A stretch of 64,000 nucleotides of DNA from Caprella mutica (lineage: Eukaryota; Arthropoda; Malacostraca; Amphipoda; Caprellidae): the NCBI GenBank assembly GCA_947561585.1, contig CANNZV010000948.1:124001-188000 (forward strand). The letters run 5' to 3'. A program made the translations under genes and the position numbers. Numbering within the stretch: position 1 is the first letter of the stretch; every line of letters begins with the position of its first letter. A model generated the notes under the pieces. It was not told the origin of the DNA. It did no database searches and saw only the letters and a list, made by a program, of their open reading frames with translations. Shown here one piece after another: positions 1-13,649 of the stretch.

Positions 1-672
1 TCTTTGATCCAGCTTATAATCTCTTCTTTTTTCTCCTTATATTGTAAGAAAGCAACTGAATAGTCCTGTGGTTTAAGTTCATTCAGACACAACTGGTTTG
101 CGTTGCAATGAAATTCGAACACTCATACTGGTCGAAAAGTGTCCGTTAATATAAGTTCTGAACCAATCTGACCTTTAGAATTTTCTTATCTTGACTTTTG
201 TTAACACCCACTTTCCGAGTACAGCGACGTTCCTCACTATGCTTCCTTTTTTGTCAAAGTAGGTTAACAACATTCCATTAATTCAAATATTCTAATTTAT
301 GCAGTATTCTGTTCTACTGAAGATTTAACCCTGACTGTTGAATACGAAATTTCATCTCAGCAATAATGAAGAGGGTTCTCACCAGACATAAAATTAAGGT
401 AGTGCCATTTAAGATTAAGTAGGGAGAGAAATAGAGCTGTATTTATAATATACTATACATTTCTGTGCTATATACTTATCAATATTATATCCTTAAAATA
501 TTTCATATATTTTTAATCAATAATTAGAATAAACAAAGTCAAAGACCTCATCAAATTTTTAAAAATGCATTGTATTATATATGATACACAATTAGAATTA
601 CTAAAATAACTGATATACACTAATTTGATCTTTCATACCATATATCATTATCAAATTTTATTTTCTCTATAA
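1..672. other. No gene seen; AT-rich
   Basis: AT-rich sequence with stops in all frames. I see no coding region, RNA gene or repeat that I can support. Confidence 0.6.
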
Positions 673-925
673 CATATTTATTACTAAGGTTTCTATATAG
701 TATTTATTACTAAGGTTTCTATATAATATTTATTACTAAGGTTTTTATATGATATTTATTACTATGGTTTCTATATAATATTTATTACTAAGGGTTCTAT
801 ATAATATTTTTTACTATGGTGTCTAAATAATAATTATTACTAGGGTTTCTATATAAAATTTATTACTAAGGTTTCTATACAATATTTGTTATTAAGGTTT
901 CTATATAATATTCATTACTAAGTCT
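673..925. repeat. 26-bp minisatellite
   Basis: About ten tandem copies of a 26-bp unit that contains ttactaaggtttctatataa. Copies differ by a few substitutions each, so the array is moderately diverged. No coding sense is visible. Confidence 0.9.
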
Positions 926-949
926 TCTATTCCATTCCAATCACTCAAT

Positions 950-1272
950 ATGTATGTAGCTTAAGTTTGAAGCCTAATATGTGCGCTGCCTAATAAGTGT
1001 GTATATGAATAGGTGTGTAGCTTAATATGTGTGTATCTTAATATATGTTTAGCATAATATGTGTGTATCTTTATATGTGTTTAGCATAATATGTGTGTAT
1101 CTTTATATGTGTGTAGTATAATATGTGTGTAGCTTAATATGTGTGTAGCTTAATATGTGTGTAGCTTAATACTTGTGAAGTTTAATATGTGTGAAGCTTA
1201 ATTAATATGTATGTAGCCTAATATGTGTGGAGCTTAATATATGTGAAGTTTAATATGTGTATCTTAATATAG
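950..1272. repeat. ~17-bp minisatellite (taatatgtgtgtagct)
   Basis: Degenerate tandem copies of taatatgtgtgtagct and variants such as taatatgtgtgtatcttt. It lies just after the 26-bp array, with a short unique spacer between them. Confidence 0.85.
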
Positions 1273-2640
1273 CTTACGTCTGCAAAGTTATTGAAGTCAA
1301 AATATTATTCATTTATGAATGAAAAATGGGAGTAGTGTCTTTTTTGTAATATAAACGCTAGTAAATATAAGAATTTTTGCGCTTAAAAGATAAAAATTTC
1401 GACAGAATATTAAACCCTATTATATTCAAATTCTGTTAAGATATATATACGAATTAAAATCGAAACAAGAATCAGTTAATCTGGCATTTAATATTTTCTT
1501 TTAAGGAAGTAATTTTATGGGAGTAGTATCAAATAATTACGATATTCAGTGAATAACATACTCCGGATTTTACTAAAAATCAAAATATTGCATGGAGAAA
1601 CTCCTGCTCAATGTTTTAGTGTAATTGGAAACCAGAGAGATTGTTAACATCGATGATATTTTTAGCTCGAAATATAGTTATTGAGGGGAGACTTTGTGAA
1701 TTACTAAAGTTAATACTTTAATTGATAGCATTGATAGAATATTCTTCAATAAAAATGTATTACATATATAGTAATCAAAATAGTCCTTTCACTTCATGGA
1801 CTATGTTACAATTATAATGAAATCAAATTAGCAATAGAAAATGTAAATTCAAAACACCACAGAACATTTTCAAAGTTCGACAGAGAATAGAATTATCAAC
1901 TGTCAAACAAATTTTATTATCAAATCTTATCAATACTGAAGATGGAAAAATGACCTTAGTCAAAATTCAAATTTAAAACGAAATTGTTCATTTTGCATGA
2001 ACAGGTAAAACAACAATCAATTGTTAAAAATTAAGAACACCGTGAAGGGATAAATTAATCATTACTAGTTTATATCATAACCCAGGTTAAAAAGATTTAT
2101 TCTTGGGATATTCTTTTATTATCCCATGAATAAATAATTCTTGCCTGGAATAGTCACTAATTTCTGTAATTCAAATGGGTATATTAAACTAATAATTACC
2201 AATAGGAACAAGAGCAAGATATACTAAATAAAAAAATGTTTCATTCTACCTCCCCTCCAAAGCTTCCAATGAAAAGGCTCAGTTGAGAGACTCTGGGCAA
2301 CAAGGAGGAGTGAATGTTTAGAATACGAGATGGAAATCATCAACATCTGTAACCTGCATAACTGATTTCGTCCACAGACGATGGGTTATCCTTACAAAGC
2401 TGTATCTATTGGCAAGGTTGATCTTTTCATGATTATTATTGATGTTAGACATGATGTGTTATGATTTCAATGTTTAAAAGAAATGATTATCCACAGTAGA
2501 AATGTGAATAATCGTGATAAATCTCATTAATTGTAATTATGATGATAATTTTAACCATGGCTGTAGGACTGTAGGTGCTGTTGAAAAATAGCAGCATACT
2601 TTACTTATCACTACTAAAAAGAATCATATCCTCTCTTTAG
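1273..2640. other. No gene seen
   Basis: AT-rich sequence without a supported ORF, repeat array or RNA gene. Confidence 0.55.
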
Positions 2641-2824
2641 CCCGGTTCAATTGATGATGCTGGGGTGCCTGGTTTAATCATTCCTGTGCGTATACCTGGT
2701 TCAATCATTACTATTGGTTTGCCTTGTTCAATACTACTGCTGGTATTCTTGGTTAACCATTACTTTTGATAGATCTGGCTCAATCATTAAGGTTTGTAAA
2801 CCTGATTCAACCATTACTTTTGGT
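2641..2824. repeat. ~28-bp array containing ggttcaatcattact
   Basis: Degenerate tandem copies of a unit containing ggttcaatcattact followed by ttggtttg-like sequence. Related sequence (gttcaatcactggttggttt) reappears at 3873-3925, beyond the foldback element. The element therefore seems to have inserted within this array. Confidence 0.7.
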
Positions 2825-2825
2825 G

Positions 2826-3864
2826 AAAACGGACTATTCCCCGCTGGACTATTCTTGCAGGGCTTTTCCCTGATGGACTTTTTTTCCCGCCAGTCTTTAA
2901 CCCGTCGAACCTTTCCCCGTCTTATAGTTTTAAATTTAAACTTTGTGATATTTTATATTTAATTCTCGAAAGGAAAAACCGGTTTGACAAAAAAATCCAT
3001 TGCCTTTAAATTGCATGCTGAAGTTTGCCATCGCAAATATGATACAATTTTTGAATTATTTTTTCTTAATTTTAATTATATGGTTGCATGGGAATAGGTC
3101 ACCAGTTGACTGGAATTAGATGACTACCAACCGAACCCAATTTGTAGTTACTCTTTCGATAATTAGTTTACATAGGATATTTTAAGAGAAAATTTATGAT
3201 TTTGAATCTATATAGTCCTCAAAGCTGACTTTATGAACAGTCTTGATTTAAGGATTCGTATACTCTAACGTATGTATGCATTTTCATAATAATGGTTAAA
3301 GCATTATTAGTTTCTTTTAAGGTGAAAATATCAAATATAAATTAGAAAAAAAATGAACACTATAAAAATAATATATAGTAGGTATATCATAATGTTTGGG
3401 TAAATTTGAACGAGTAGTAAATAGATCGCTATATTTTAGAATATCTTGCAACGAAAATAATAAATTCACGATAAGTATAACTATTGAGCTAGAGTAAACT
3501 GAATTAATCTTATCTACTTAGACAAATTTGCGACTTTCGGCAATTCCTTAGTATTGTCAAATTATTGTTTGAATTTGTAGCATATATTAATTATTTGCGA
3601 ATTTACGTAGGCACAGTCTTATAATCAAAATAACCAAAATGAACACATACGGAAATCAAAGCTAAAAAATGTTGACTGATTTACTGTGTAACTCTGTAAA
3701 TAAAATGTGTCTTCTACTGATGATTTTTTTTTATTTTATCAAACTTATACATTAATAGCCCAAAAGAATAATATTCTATTTGGCGGAGAAAAGTCCGGCG
3801 GCGAAAAATACAGGCGGGGAATTACCCAAGCGGGGATAAGTCCGGCAGGGAAAAGTCTTTGAGC
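2826..3864. mobile_element. Foldback-type element, GGCGGGGAAAAGTCC arms
   Basis: Two inverted arms of ~85-100 bp (about 2826-2924 and 3781-3864) are made of ~15-bp repeats. The right arm reads GGCGGGGAAAAGTCC-like units and the left arm reads the complement. They enclose ~850 bp of AT-rich sequence with no coding region visible. Inverted minisatellite arms around a short non-coding core resemble Foldback elements. Assignment to a superfamily is inference from the other copies in this window. Confidence 0.65.
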
Positions 3865-3925
3865 CACTGTTAGTAGGCTAAGTTCAATCACTGGTTGGTT
3901 TGCCTGGTCTATGCTCAATGTCCTG

Positions 3926-5438
3926 AGAGCAATAACGTTCTATCTTACCAATGACAAATGTCTTCGATTTTCTGACATTTTGTTCTCGTAAAAGAACTAC
4001 AAACAAAGCTATTGCAGTTTATAACTGGAATTTCTGGATAAATGTTGACAAATATGGTGACTTTGGCGAATTTCGGGAAAATTGAGGACGTACTATATTC
4101 ATAATAGCTACTGTACTTGTATGAAAACATGCACCATTTTTTTCATTATATTTGAAATGTGGCAATTTTTAATGAGAAACTCAATATATATTCAGAATTA
4201 TAGCAATACTTAAAACGGAACTTTTGAAAGGTATTGTTCAGCAAAACAATAAATTTAATTTTATAATAATTACAATGTTTTGATTAGCCCAATCACTAAG
4301 GTCAAAAAAATGAGAGTTTTATCGAAATTGTATTTTATAATGCAATAAGTTTTAATTAGTTTAATAAATTTCACATTTCTCTAAGAACATATAAAAAAAA
4401 TAACATTTAACCAGATACCGTATCTAAACGACAAAAATATTGGGCATTCGAATTAATAATATCAACAAAAGAAATTTTCCAATAACTCGTGCCAAGGTCA
4501 TTTTTATTCCACATATTAGATCTTTTCAACAGCTAAATAATGTGCTGTTAGTTTAATGTCTTCCAATGAATTAGAAATATTTCAATAGGCTATCTGGTCG
4601 ATCTATCTCAGTTTAACTTCTAAAATTTATTTCTATTGCTTCCTGTAGTCTGTTTCACTCCCACTGATTTCTTAACATCCGAACATTACGGAGATCTCCA
4701 AATCTCGCAGCTTTCATTCACTCATCCAACGAAAAACTTTATGAGCCAAATTTATCTGAACAAGGATATAAATATTGTGCAATGAAGTGGCGTAGAGTAC
4801 AAATATTTCAGGATTTGCTATTCAGTATACCTGCGGATAACAATTTTTAATTTGCTGTTAGGATGGTGTCTTTCAGTTATAATTATATGAATTTTCATGT
4901 AATAGTATTGTTTTATATTCTTAATTTCTATTACTTTATTTGAGTAAGGACATTAAATAAGGTAATATTAATTAAAAATGAGAATAGTTTATTTTACCAA
5001 TGAACATTAGTTAAAGAACTAATTGAAATAGTTCTCGTCCATTCCACATAACATCGAATACCTATTTACAAATGTTATTTATTTTTAATTAATTATATAA
5101 AACGTGACCTAAATATATGATTCACTTTGTTGAACATTAAAAGTTTATTGTTCAAGAAGTCATTATGAAGCGGTACCAAGTTGAATAGTTAAACCTACAA
5201 TATCCAATCAATCTAAATATTTACATTATAAGGTTACATAAATATTGGAATATCAATGTAGCTGTAGTTTATCTATTTATATGTATAATGCAATCATTAT
5301 TACTAACTGGACCCGTGAAAATTCTACGGAAATGGAAAATCAACAAATATGTGGTATTGGTCTTATTAAAAAATATGTCTTTCTCTGTTTCACCGATTTT
5401 TTGACTGACTGATCGACTGGCACTGCTTCTTTTATTAT
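3926..5438. other. No gene seen
   Basis: AT-rich sequence. Short ORFs on both strands lack any recognisable domain or coding bias. Confidence 0.55.
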
Positions 5439-5545
5439 GGTACAATGACAAAAGGCCTATGGACAAAATATCTAACGGACAAAAAGCCTTACAGACAAAA
5501 TAACTGATATAAAAAATACCTAATGGATTAAATGTCTAAGGAACA
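5439..5545. repeat. ~16-bp array containing cctaacggacaaaa
   Basis: Five or six degenerate units resembling cctaatggacaaaatgt (for example atatctaacggacaaaaagcc). The complement of the same unit forms another short array at 22893-22980. It may be a lone arm of a foldback family; no matching inverted arm was found nearby. Confidence 0.55.
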
Positions 5546-5866
5546 ATATAAATATAGAAAATGAAATAGTAAAATGTTGGAAAGAGAATAAAAGAATAAA
5601 CTTCATATATAAATAAAAGGGCCTAATCGAAAACATTGAAGTGATAATTGTAATGAAATCATTATTGATAAATGAAGAACAGTGTAAATAATATTGTAAT
5701 ATCCCTTCTCATTGAACATCAAATTAAATATTTATTTTAATTTAGGTAAAACCTATTTAAAATTGTAAATACAATATATTTCAGTCTCAGCTACATTTTA
5801 TAAAGGATACAATAATATTTATCACCAACGAAAGTTTATGTTAATAAAATATACCATGTGAATGTA
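5546..5866. other. No gene seen
   Basis: AT-rich unique sequence ending in the TA dinucleotide that borders the next element. Confidence 0.5.
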
Positions 5867-7730
5867 GGGTCGGACAGGGTATCACTGCACACAATCACGC
5901 AAACTCTGTACTTACTGAAAAACTAAATATACTAGAGAAACTCTTTTTTTCGGGACAAAATGGTCATGAATGAGGATGATTCTCAAACCATTTTCGAAAA
6001 TATAGATAAATAAATGAATTACTTATTGGAATTTTCATGTGTGCAACTTTTAGTGAGTGTATAGGGGTAGCACTGCGCACAGGAAGGGGTATTACTGTGC
6101 AGTGCATAAATACAGCACTTCTCTTCCCCACCTAAATACCTTCTGTCCCCATTTTATTGCCCTTACTCCTCTCATTTAAGCCCATTCCTTCCCAATCAAA
6201 ATATCCCTCTCCTCCCATCTTAATCCCCCTCTCTTCAAATGGAAATCCTCCTCTCCCACCATTTTAATCATACTCTCTTCTCATCGAAATTCCCATCTCT
6301 TTCCATCTAAATCCCCACTTCCTCATCTATTTCCCTCTCTCCCCATCTATATTTCCCCCAATCCAATATCTAAATCCTGCCCCACCGCCATCTGAACGTC
6401 TGTGTTTCCCTTTCTACATGCCCTCTCCCCAATCTAATGGTCCCTTACTTTTTAAACACATATTACATGAATTTGCCAAAAAATTAACTCTTAAATTTTA
6501 CGTAACTAGTTAACTACTTATATCAAAGCTATAATACGATCGTACTTTTATTGTTAATCAATATTTAATTCAATAACCTATTACTCCCTCCCCCCTTGAA
6601 TATCCCCTCTCCCTATCTTTATACCCCCACATCAAGTTGCATAGCTACTAAGATCGTAAGTTTATTGTTAATCAAATTTATGATTAAATAACACCTAATT
6701 CAGTATTTATGCCTAAATTAAGTGCTAAAAACTCATAATTGTTATATTTATTTCCATTTAAATAGGGTTATTAATGATGCGCAGTGATACCACTCTACCT
6801 GTAAATTACCTGGGGTATCACTGCGCTCGGTTGTGGCGGGAAACCCGTTAAAACTGAGAAGTTAAAAATTTGACATAAAGTAACTGTTATTGTTTGTGCT
6901 AACATGTTAACCTTATGAGTTTGACGTGTGTTTTCTAGGCACATCTTTCTTATATTATTTATATCTTTCATGTCATTCATTCAAATTTACTGGCCTTTCT
7001 TGACTTTGTTCATAAATAAATACCAAATTTATTATTATATTTAAAAATTAAAAATTATTTACTTAACGTCGTATATTAGCGTAAATCACGTAAATTATGG
7101 AATTAATTGTACTTTGGTAACGTGTGGCAACATAGAATTACAGTTTGGTTAGCCAATGACCACGATTTTTTTCCACGTTTTCATCACTTACAGATACTGT
7201 ACATGCGTGAGCTGTGATTTGATCACACCCCACCCAATCACAGCTCTATTCTCTAAGTATTTATTTCTACTTATATGTTCAATATTCTTACTTGAAATTT
7301 GGTACACATTAGTTTAGTATATATACTAACAACTTGTAAAAATTACAGAAGCGTAAGTTTTTAAATAAGACATGTGTTTTTTTTAACACATAGTCAAACT
7401 CTCCCGTTGATTTAGACAGTCAAATTCATTAGGGTTAAAACAGTATGAATCTATAAATCTTGGTTCTAGAGTTATTGTAGAGTTTGCGGCATTTAAACAT
7501 CATCAGCAAAAAACTTTTTTCAGATCCTTTTGATAGCACCACATATATCGCGACTTAACTTTAGAAATACTAATAAGATAATGGTGCATCATAATGTTTA
7601 TGGGAGAAAAGAAGATGCTTGAAATGATAGTGCAATCAGATTTAAGCTAAAACAAGTGGTTTCAAAATTATGAGAGGTGCGAATTGATACCCCATAAAAA
7701 GGGTATGCGCAGTGATACCCTGTACGGCCC
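5867..7730. mobile_element. 1.86-kb non-autonomous TIR element, TA-flanked
   Basis: The left end reads GGGTCGGACAGGGTATCACT and the right end is the complement of GGGCCGTACAGGGTATCACT, giving imperfect TIRs of ~28 bp. TA lies directly outside each end (5865-5866 and 7731-7732), as expected for a TA target duplication. The terminal motif GGTATCACTGCGC recurs inside at about 6066-6110 and 6779-6830, so the element may be composite. A pyrimidine-rich tract (6115-6450) and an AT-rich half follow. No transposase is visible. A truncated, inverted relative lies at 17100-17504. Confidence 0.7.
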
Positions 7731-7732
7731 TA

Positions 7733-8060
7733 TGTTATCAAAACCATGGGTACACAGCAACAAAAAAGTTTACTCATGTGAGTCATATCTGATTGGTCAT
7801 CAATTTATTCTTTGAATCAATTTATTACGTGAGTGGTTTGGACTATATTCATGTTTTCATTGGGGCTAAAACAACTATCACGTTGTGTGTCACTAAACTT
7901 TAGTTAATTTAATACATTTTATGGATTGAATCAACTTACTATGAAAGTTAAAAGATACTTTTATAAAAACTTTAACGTTGTTAAAACAATTATGACAGAA
8001 TGTATTGTAGTATCTCACAAAGAGTATTAATCCAATGAATCTGGTGAAGGGAAGAACCGG
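7733..8060. other. No gene seen
   Basis: Unique AT-rich sequence between two transposable elements. Confidence 0.5.
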
Positions 8061-8246
8061 GAGCATTCGGACACTTTTGGGGAAAAATGAATTATTCGTA
8101 AACTAATTAGAATTTAACTATATAAAAATTTCTGTATGTAAATAATTCATTTTACTTCAAATTTTATTAAGAGTGTTTTACAGTTAGAACCTCCATTCGA
8201 AAGTTATAAGACAAAATGTAAGAGGGATTCAAGTGTCCGAATGCTC
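8061..8246. mobile_element. Small MITE with GAGCATTCGGACACTT ends
   Basis: Perfect 16-bp terminal inverted repeats, GAGCATTCGGACACTT at 8061-8076 and its complement at 8231-8246, enclose ~154 bp of AT-rich non-coding sequence. The inverted repeat extends imperfectly outward by a few bases. No clear target duplication was found, so the superfamily is unassigned. Confidence 0.7.
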
Positions 8247-8510
8247 CTTCCTAGAGGAGACTTCTGACAAGCTGTGAGGATGATTCAGACACCATAAAAA
8301 TAGTTAAAACATTGAAAATTTGGGTAATTATATGATAGGATTGAATTCGGATCTATTAATGTAATTGAAATAAACCATAATGATTTGTTATTCACAGTAA
8401 TAATTAATCGTATTGGAAATTTTATCATAATAATATTATTGTAATGATTGAACATTTTCTCCAACAAAATATAGATATGATTGAAAAGATTTATACTCAA
8501 CAGGAAATTA

Positions 8511-8593
8511 GGTACATAACTATAGAGGTTGACCGTCTTCAATCGCGCCTCTATAGTCTGATAGAAATAGGTACATTACTATAGAGGTTAACC
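8511..8593. repeat. 25-bp direct duplication
   Basis: The motif aggtacataactatagaggt, followed by tgacc, recurs 58 bp downstream with two changes. Part of it (cctctatag) also lies inverted between the two copies. Confidence 0.6.
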
Positions 8594-8603
8594 TACTACA
8601 CAT

Positions 8604-9225
8604 AGGATAAAAAAATACACACGTAGGATCAAGAAGATGCACACAGGATCAAGAGGACACATATAGGATCAAGATGATGCACATAAGATCAAGAATATAC
8701 ACCTAGGATCAAGAAGATACACTTACACAGGTTAAAGAGGTCCACACAGGATTAACAGGACACACTTAGGAAGAGCAGGACACACTTAGGATTAGCAGGA
8801 CATACTTAGGATCAGCAGGACACAATTAGGATCAGTAGTTAGTATCAACAGGACATACATAGGATCGACAGAACATACTTTGGATCAACAGGATACACTT
8901 AGGATCAACAGGATACACTTAGGATCAGCAGGACACACTTTGGATCAACAGGACACACTTAGGATCAACAGGACACACTTAAAATTAACAGGACAGACTT
9001 AGGATTAACAAGTCACACTTAGGATCAGCAGAACACACTTAGGATCAGCAGGACACAATTAGGATCAGTAGGACACACTTAGGATCATCAGGACACACTT
9101 AGGATTAACAGGACAGACTTAGGATTAACAGGAGACACTTAGGATCAGCAGAACACACTTAGGTTGATCAGGACACACTTAGGATAAACAGGACACACTT
9201 AGGATCAATAGGGCACACATAGAAA
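8604..9225. repeat. 20-bp minisatellite (aggatcaacaggacacactt)
   Basis: About thirty tandem copies of aggatcaacaggacacactt. The edges are diverged and the centre more regular, which is the usual pattern for slippage or unequal exchange. No ORF spans it. Confidence 0.95.
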
Positions 9226-10270
9226 CAAGTACCGCATAGGAATAGGGGACATACATAGAAACAAGAAAACACTTGAGAACAATAAAACACATTATAGTAT
9301 GTTACAGACATATCTAATGTAGAATTACCCTATAGAATTAATATAATCATCAATAGCTATAGGTAATAACGAAAAAATAATTGAATTTGTGTCTCATATA
9401 TCAATATCCAATAGATTCATTAACAGTAATAAACTTTGTGATAGATAGCTGAAATAAAAAGACGTTATCCAACATACATCCATTGGTCATAAAATTCATT
9501 GTCAGGTCCAGGTTTTTCCACCCTTCTCCTGGTGATGAAAAGAAATCTTCCTATTCGAAAGCTTGAAACCTGAAAATACCTTCAACGCTGTGTTTAAATT
9601 GCCTCTGATAAAATATAGATAGCAAATGAGTAATAAATGTGAAATTATCCTCATATTTAATAGCTATATATCAAAATCAAATTTTATAACTATTGCCTTT
9701 TACTTTGGGTATAACTAATTAACTATTTCCTTTTTCTTGGAATTCACCAAAATTAGTAAATTACATCTTAAATATTTCACCGAATGTTTAGAGTATAATC
9801 CATAAGTGTAGATCTTGCTGCACCTCCAATTTCAGCATCTTTTCTGACAGAAAGACCTTTTGGTAATTCATGAAAAAAAATTGAATTCTTTCTTTATTAC
9901 GTCCTCTATCAGTTTTCCTTTTATAATGAAAAGGCATGAATACGATCGTCAGACTGTCAAATAAAGACACTTATATCAAAGTTGCAACTAATTATATAAA
10001 CAAATGCTATTTCAATTAAAATAATTAACTTTTTTAATGAAAAAAAAACAAGAACAGTACTGGTTCACCACATGATTCCAATTCACATGTTACATACAAG
10101 ATGACACAAACGGTCTAAAAAAAGATTATGCAGAATGAGTAATAATTGAAATTATTTATACATAGAATGAATGATTAATGATCAATTACTAAAAAGAAAC
10201 AAGGATTGTTAGGTGCAGCTCCACTTTATAAATTACTGACTTTTATTAAATCGAAAACTGTGCAATTTTA
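9226..10270. other. No gene seen
   Basis: AT-rich sequence. The short ORFs present show no recognisable domain. Confidence 0.55.
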
Positions 10271-10273
10271 TAA

Positions 10274-10458
10274 TTCGAGCAATTTTGTTCATTCGAGCAA
10301 TTAGATCATTCAAGCAATTGTTCATTCGAGCAATTGTTCATTCTAGAAATTGTTTTTCGAGCAATTGTCTTTCGAGGAGTTGTTCTTTCGAGCAATCGTT
10401 TATTCGAGTAATTGTTTTTCGAGCAATTATTTTTGAGCAATTGTCTTTCGAGCAATTT
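10274..10458. repeat. ~16-bp array containing ttcgagcaattg
   Basis: About ten to twelve degenerate units of the form ttcgagcaattgtt, with the palindrome caattg in each. The unit length matches the foldback arms elsewhere in the window, but no inverted partner array was found. It lies just left of a large inverted repeat. Confidence 0.8.
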
Positions 10459-10540
10459 ACCTAGAACCACTCTTAATGGCAGAGAACAATCAAAATCACT
10501 TTGAGGAATACGATGTAGAAACTTTTTCAAAAAGGGTACC

Positions 10541-10872
10541 CAATTGAAAATAATAGGAGCAGGTACGAGGCAGGTGTTAAGCCGATCGGAGTAGTCACCT
10601 CGACAGTCAGGGTGCAGCAACAACGCAGCGTAGGAGCCAAACTGACCGCTTTGGGAGCTTATTTTACTCTGGCGTAAATCCACAGTTAGGCAGCGCGCTA
10701 GGCAAAAAAGAGCAGGTGTCCATAGTAGTTCCGCGCAGTTACGCAGGAGTAGAATTAGCTCCCTAAGTAGTCAGTTTAGCTTCTACGCTGCGCTTTCGCT
10801 GCATCCTTACTGCAGTGGTGACTACTTCGATTGGCTTAACCACTGCCTCGAACCTGATCTTATTTTCAATTG
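10541..10872. mobile_element. 332-bp inverted-repeat element
   Basis: Arms of ~140 bp (10541-10680 and about 10728-10872) are inverted copies with scattered mismatches. The outer ends read caattgaaaataa and its complement. The loop is ~50 bp. The sequence is much richer in GC than its surroundings. This is the form of a foldback MITE, and a transcript would fold into a long hairpin. A 125-aa open frame on the minus strand here is a by-product of the repeats and has no domain. Confidence 0.75.
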
Positions 10873-13640
10873 TGTATAGTTACTGAATGGAAAATAACAA
10901 GTGATTTAATTGAAGGCTGAAGCTAAGTAATAATTTCCACTATATTATTATTGCTTAATCTGCACAAATTGCAGAAATCTACAGTATTCATATATTATAA
11001 TCTTAATTATTTCATTCAAACTAACATTAATAATCTTATTTCTTTCATTCTCCATATGACAGAGAAATAAGGTTCCAGAAGCAATGAAAGAGGTAGTAAT
11101 AAAGTGAAATTCTTCTTTCTTCATTTACTTATATAATAATCTAATATTTTTTGTTGCAATCAATTCTTTGTTTGCAACTGGACTAGATTGACGTTAAATA
11201 TTAAAATAATATCTAGCAATAATCATATAAATTAATAAAATAGAACAAATTGAGATTTGGACGTCCATATTAGCTACTCCATCAGCCCCGTCACACAGAT
11301 ATATTGCACTAATTAGAACATGTCTAATGTCTAAGTCAGTGCCATATGCTCCTGTTATCTTAACTACCTGGGCAAACTTTCAGCACAGTTTATTAGGTCT
11401 CAAATGTAATTAGATTTCCCGTATATCAGACGTAAAACCAAGTCGGAAAATGTACAGTCAGCATATCGTCTATTATTTTCAATAACGTTAAGTATTCATC
11501 GTATGTACAAGAAAATCCAAATATTCAGACATTTCAGATAAACAAAAATCCAAATTCCAGACTGTTGTGAATATCTGAAGTGAGACGAGAGTTAAGATAA
11601 ATAAAATTATTGTTGTAGATATAGATGTCCAATTTATCATCGATCAATTATCGTCTATTATGATTTACCGATTGGGAGTCGGAGAACATTTGACTCCCTG
11701 CAATTTGTAAAATGACATCATTATTTCATTTCTCTGCAACCACACGTGCAAAAATGGCGATAAAACAAATATAATATTTTATGATCAGAACTCCATGATA
11801 ACCAGTAATAAAGATTTAAAACACGTGATTTAGATTAGGTTCTTGACGTGTTAAAATCTATGACATAGATGCATCAACGTCATTGTAAATTTCAGGGTTC
11901 CACAGAAACGTTATACCGTGAATTAGATGCAAATTTGATGCAAATTTTGTTTTTTTGATTCTAAACAAACAAATCAATTTATTTTCTATATATTACAAAT
12001 TGGTAGTATTAAAATTTAAAGTGGCTAATCTAAACTTCAAAATATATTCATGTTTTGAACTATTATTTGATGAAGAAGACCTGCATTTTATATAATATTT
12101 TCATCCAGTGTTCATTTTATGGAATGAGAATGGTTAATATCTCACATCAAATTATCATATGAATTGTTTAAGTTCACTCGGAGTTAATTTTTTGCAATTT
12201 TTAAAATATTCTAATCTATCTGTTAATTCGTATATTAAAAATAAACTTGCGAAAGATTTCTGAATAAGTATACGTATTTAACAGATCTTCCACATGAATA
12301 TCAGACCTGTATGTTCATCCTTTTACATACTATATTATTTTCTCTAATTAAAACCAACAGTAAATTGTCACTTCGACGTTGATTTATTTCTGAGCAAATT
12401 TGTCTTGCTTGAGGGATTTCTTAGAAATCCTCGGGAATACCAACTTCCCAAAATAATACCGTCCAAAATCCATACCTTCTGATTGATATTTTTGTATTCT
12501 CAATATTCAATAAGTTGTTCATGTAAAAGATTAATGTTTTCATGTGTTCATTCTTTTCCCATGCGACATAATCACTTTTTGTTCAAATTTAAAGTGGTCT
12601 CTTTAGTTTTGAACTTTTTAATATTTGTAAATACGGTTTTAAAATTGGTGGAAATCTTTCCAAAAAGTGTTGTTCAAAATGAGGTTTAACCTGTTTAAAG
12701 CTTCCAGTGTTTAAAGAAAATTTCGCAACAAAAACTGTTTTGAGGATTTCGAATAGGAGATAAAAATTAACGGCGAAATTAATTTATAAAGATATCAATT
12801 TTTTATAAAAACCAACTTTCAAATTGTTTTTTTTTTATTTTCTCTTATTTGTAACAAAATAGTAAAATTCAATGTTTTTGCATTCATATAAAATAAATTA
12901 TACCTATTATGAATATTTTCGTATATTTCGTCCTCGCGCATGCCCTTTTTATTTCCATTTTTATAATTTGCTGCAGGATGTTTAATTTTGTCATAACTTT
13001 TAACGGATTATCAAGAAGATAAAAAAAGTAAACAATTAAATTTTCTAGCTTTGATAGTTTGTAGAATAAACTAATTTGAAAATGGGTTTCCTTTTTTTTT
13101 GCGCCACCCTGTACAGTCTCATTTTTACCTATTTTCCTTTGGGTGTCCAATTTGGTTGTATTGACCTTAACACTATGGCTTTGTAAGTTGTCATATTATT
13201 CAGTGATGTAGCACCGTAAAAAAAACATTAGGTCTTTACTGAGGAAACACCAAATGTTGCAAGATAGTTTAAGCTGATGCAATAAATTAATTTATTCCAG
13301 TTATTAGTTATACCTCATTGTAAATTTAATATTTTTTTGCCAGCTATTATAAAAAATAATTTGACAATTAATATACTACAACATTGATAAACCTACTATC
13401 GAATTTAATTACACTTAATAATGACCTCTTTTCTGTTATGAATATTAAATATTTATACATTAATTACACTTCCTCTCACGAATTTTAAAAACTCTAGAAA
13501 AATATTTCTTGAGCGGTGATATAAATTCATTGTGGTCAATAAAACATGTTTAACTAAAATATATTATTTTTTTATATATATATTCAAAGAAATACAAAGT
13601 GTTGCTCAGGGGCAACATTATGAAATAGAGGCTATGAATT
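10873..13640. other. No gene seen
   Basis: About 2.8 kb of AT-rich sequence. The motif gcgccaccctgtac at 13100-13113 resembles the end of a DNA transposon. No matching inverted end was found, so no element is called. Confidence 0.5.
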
Positions 13641-13649
13641 GGTATTAAT

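Noticed and set aside
8285..8542. 85-codon minus-strand ORF
   Set aside because: AT-driven codons, no domain, and it includes one copy of a 25-bp direct repeat. Random open frame.
10306..10683. 125-codon minus-strand ORF
   Set aside because: Spans the ttcgagcaattg array and one arm of the inverted repeat. The C-terminal NNCSNEQLLE-type repeats are array translation.
13095..13115. gcgccaccctgtac as a DNA-transposon end
   Set aside because: It looks like a known type of terminus, but I found no inverted partner within several kb.
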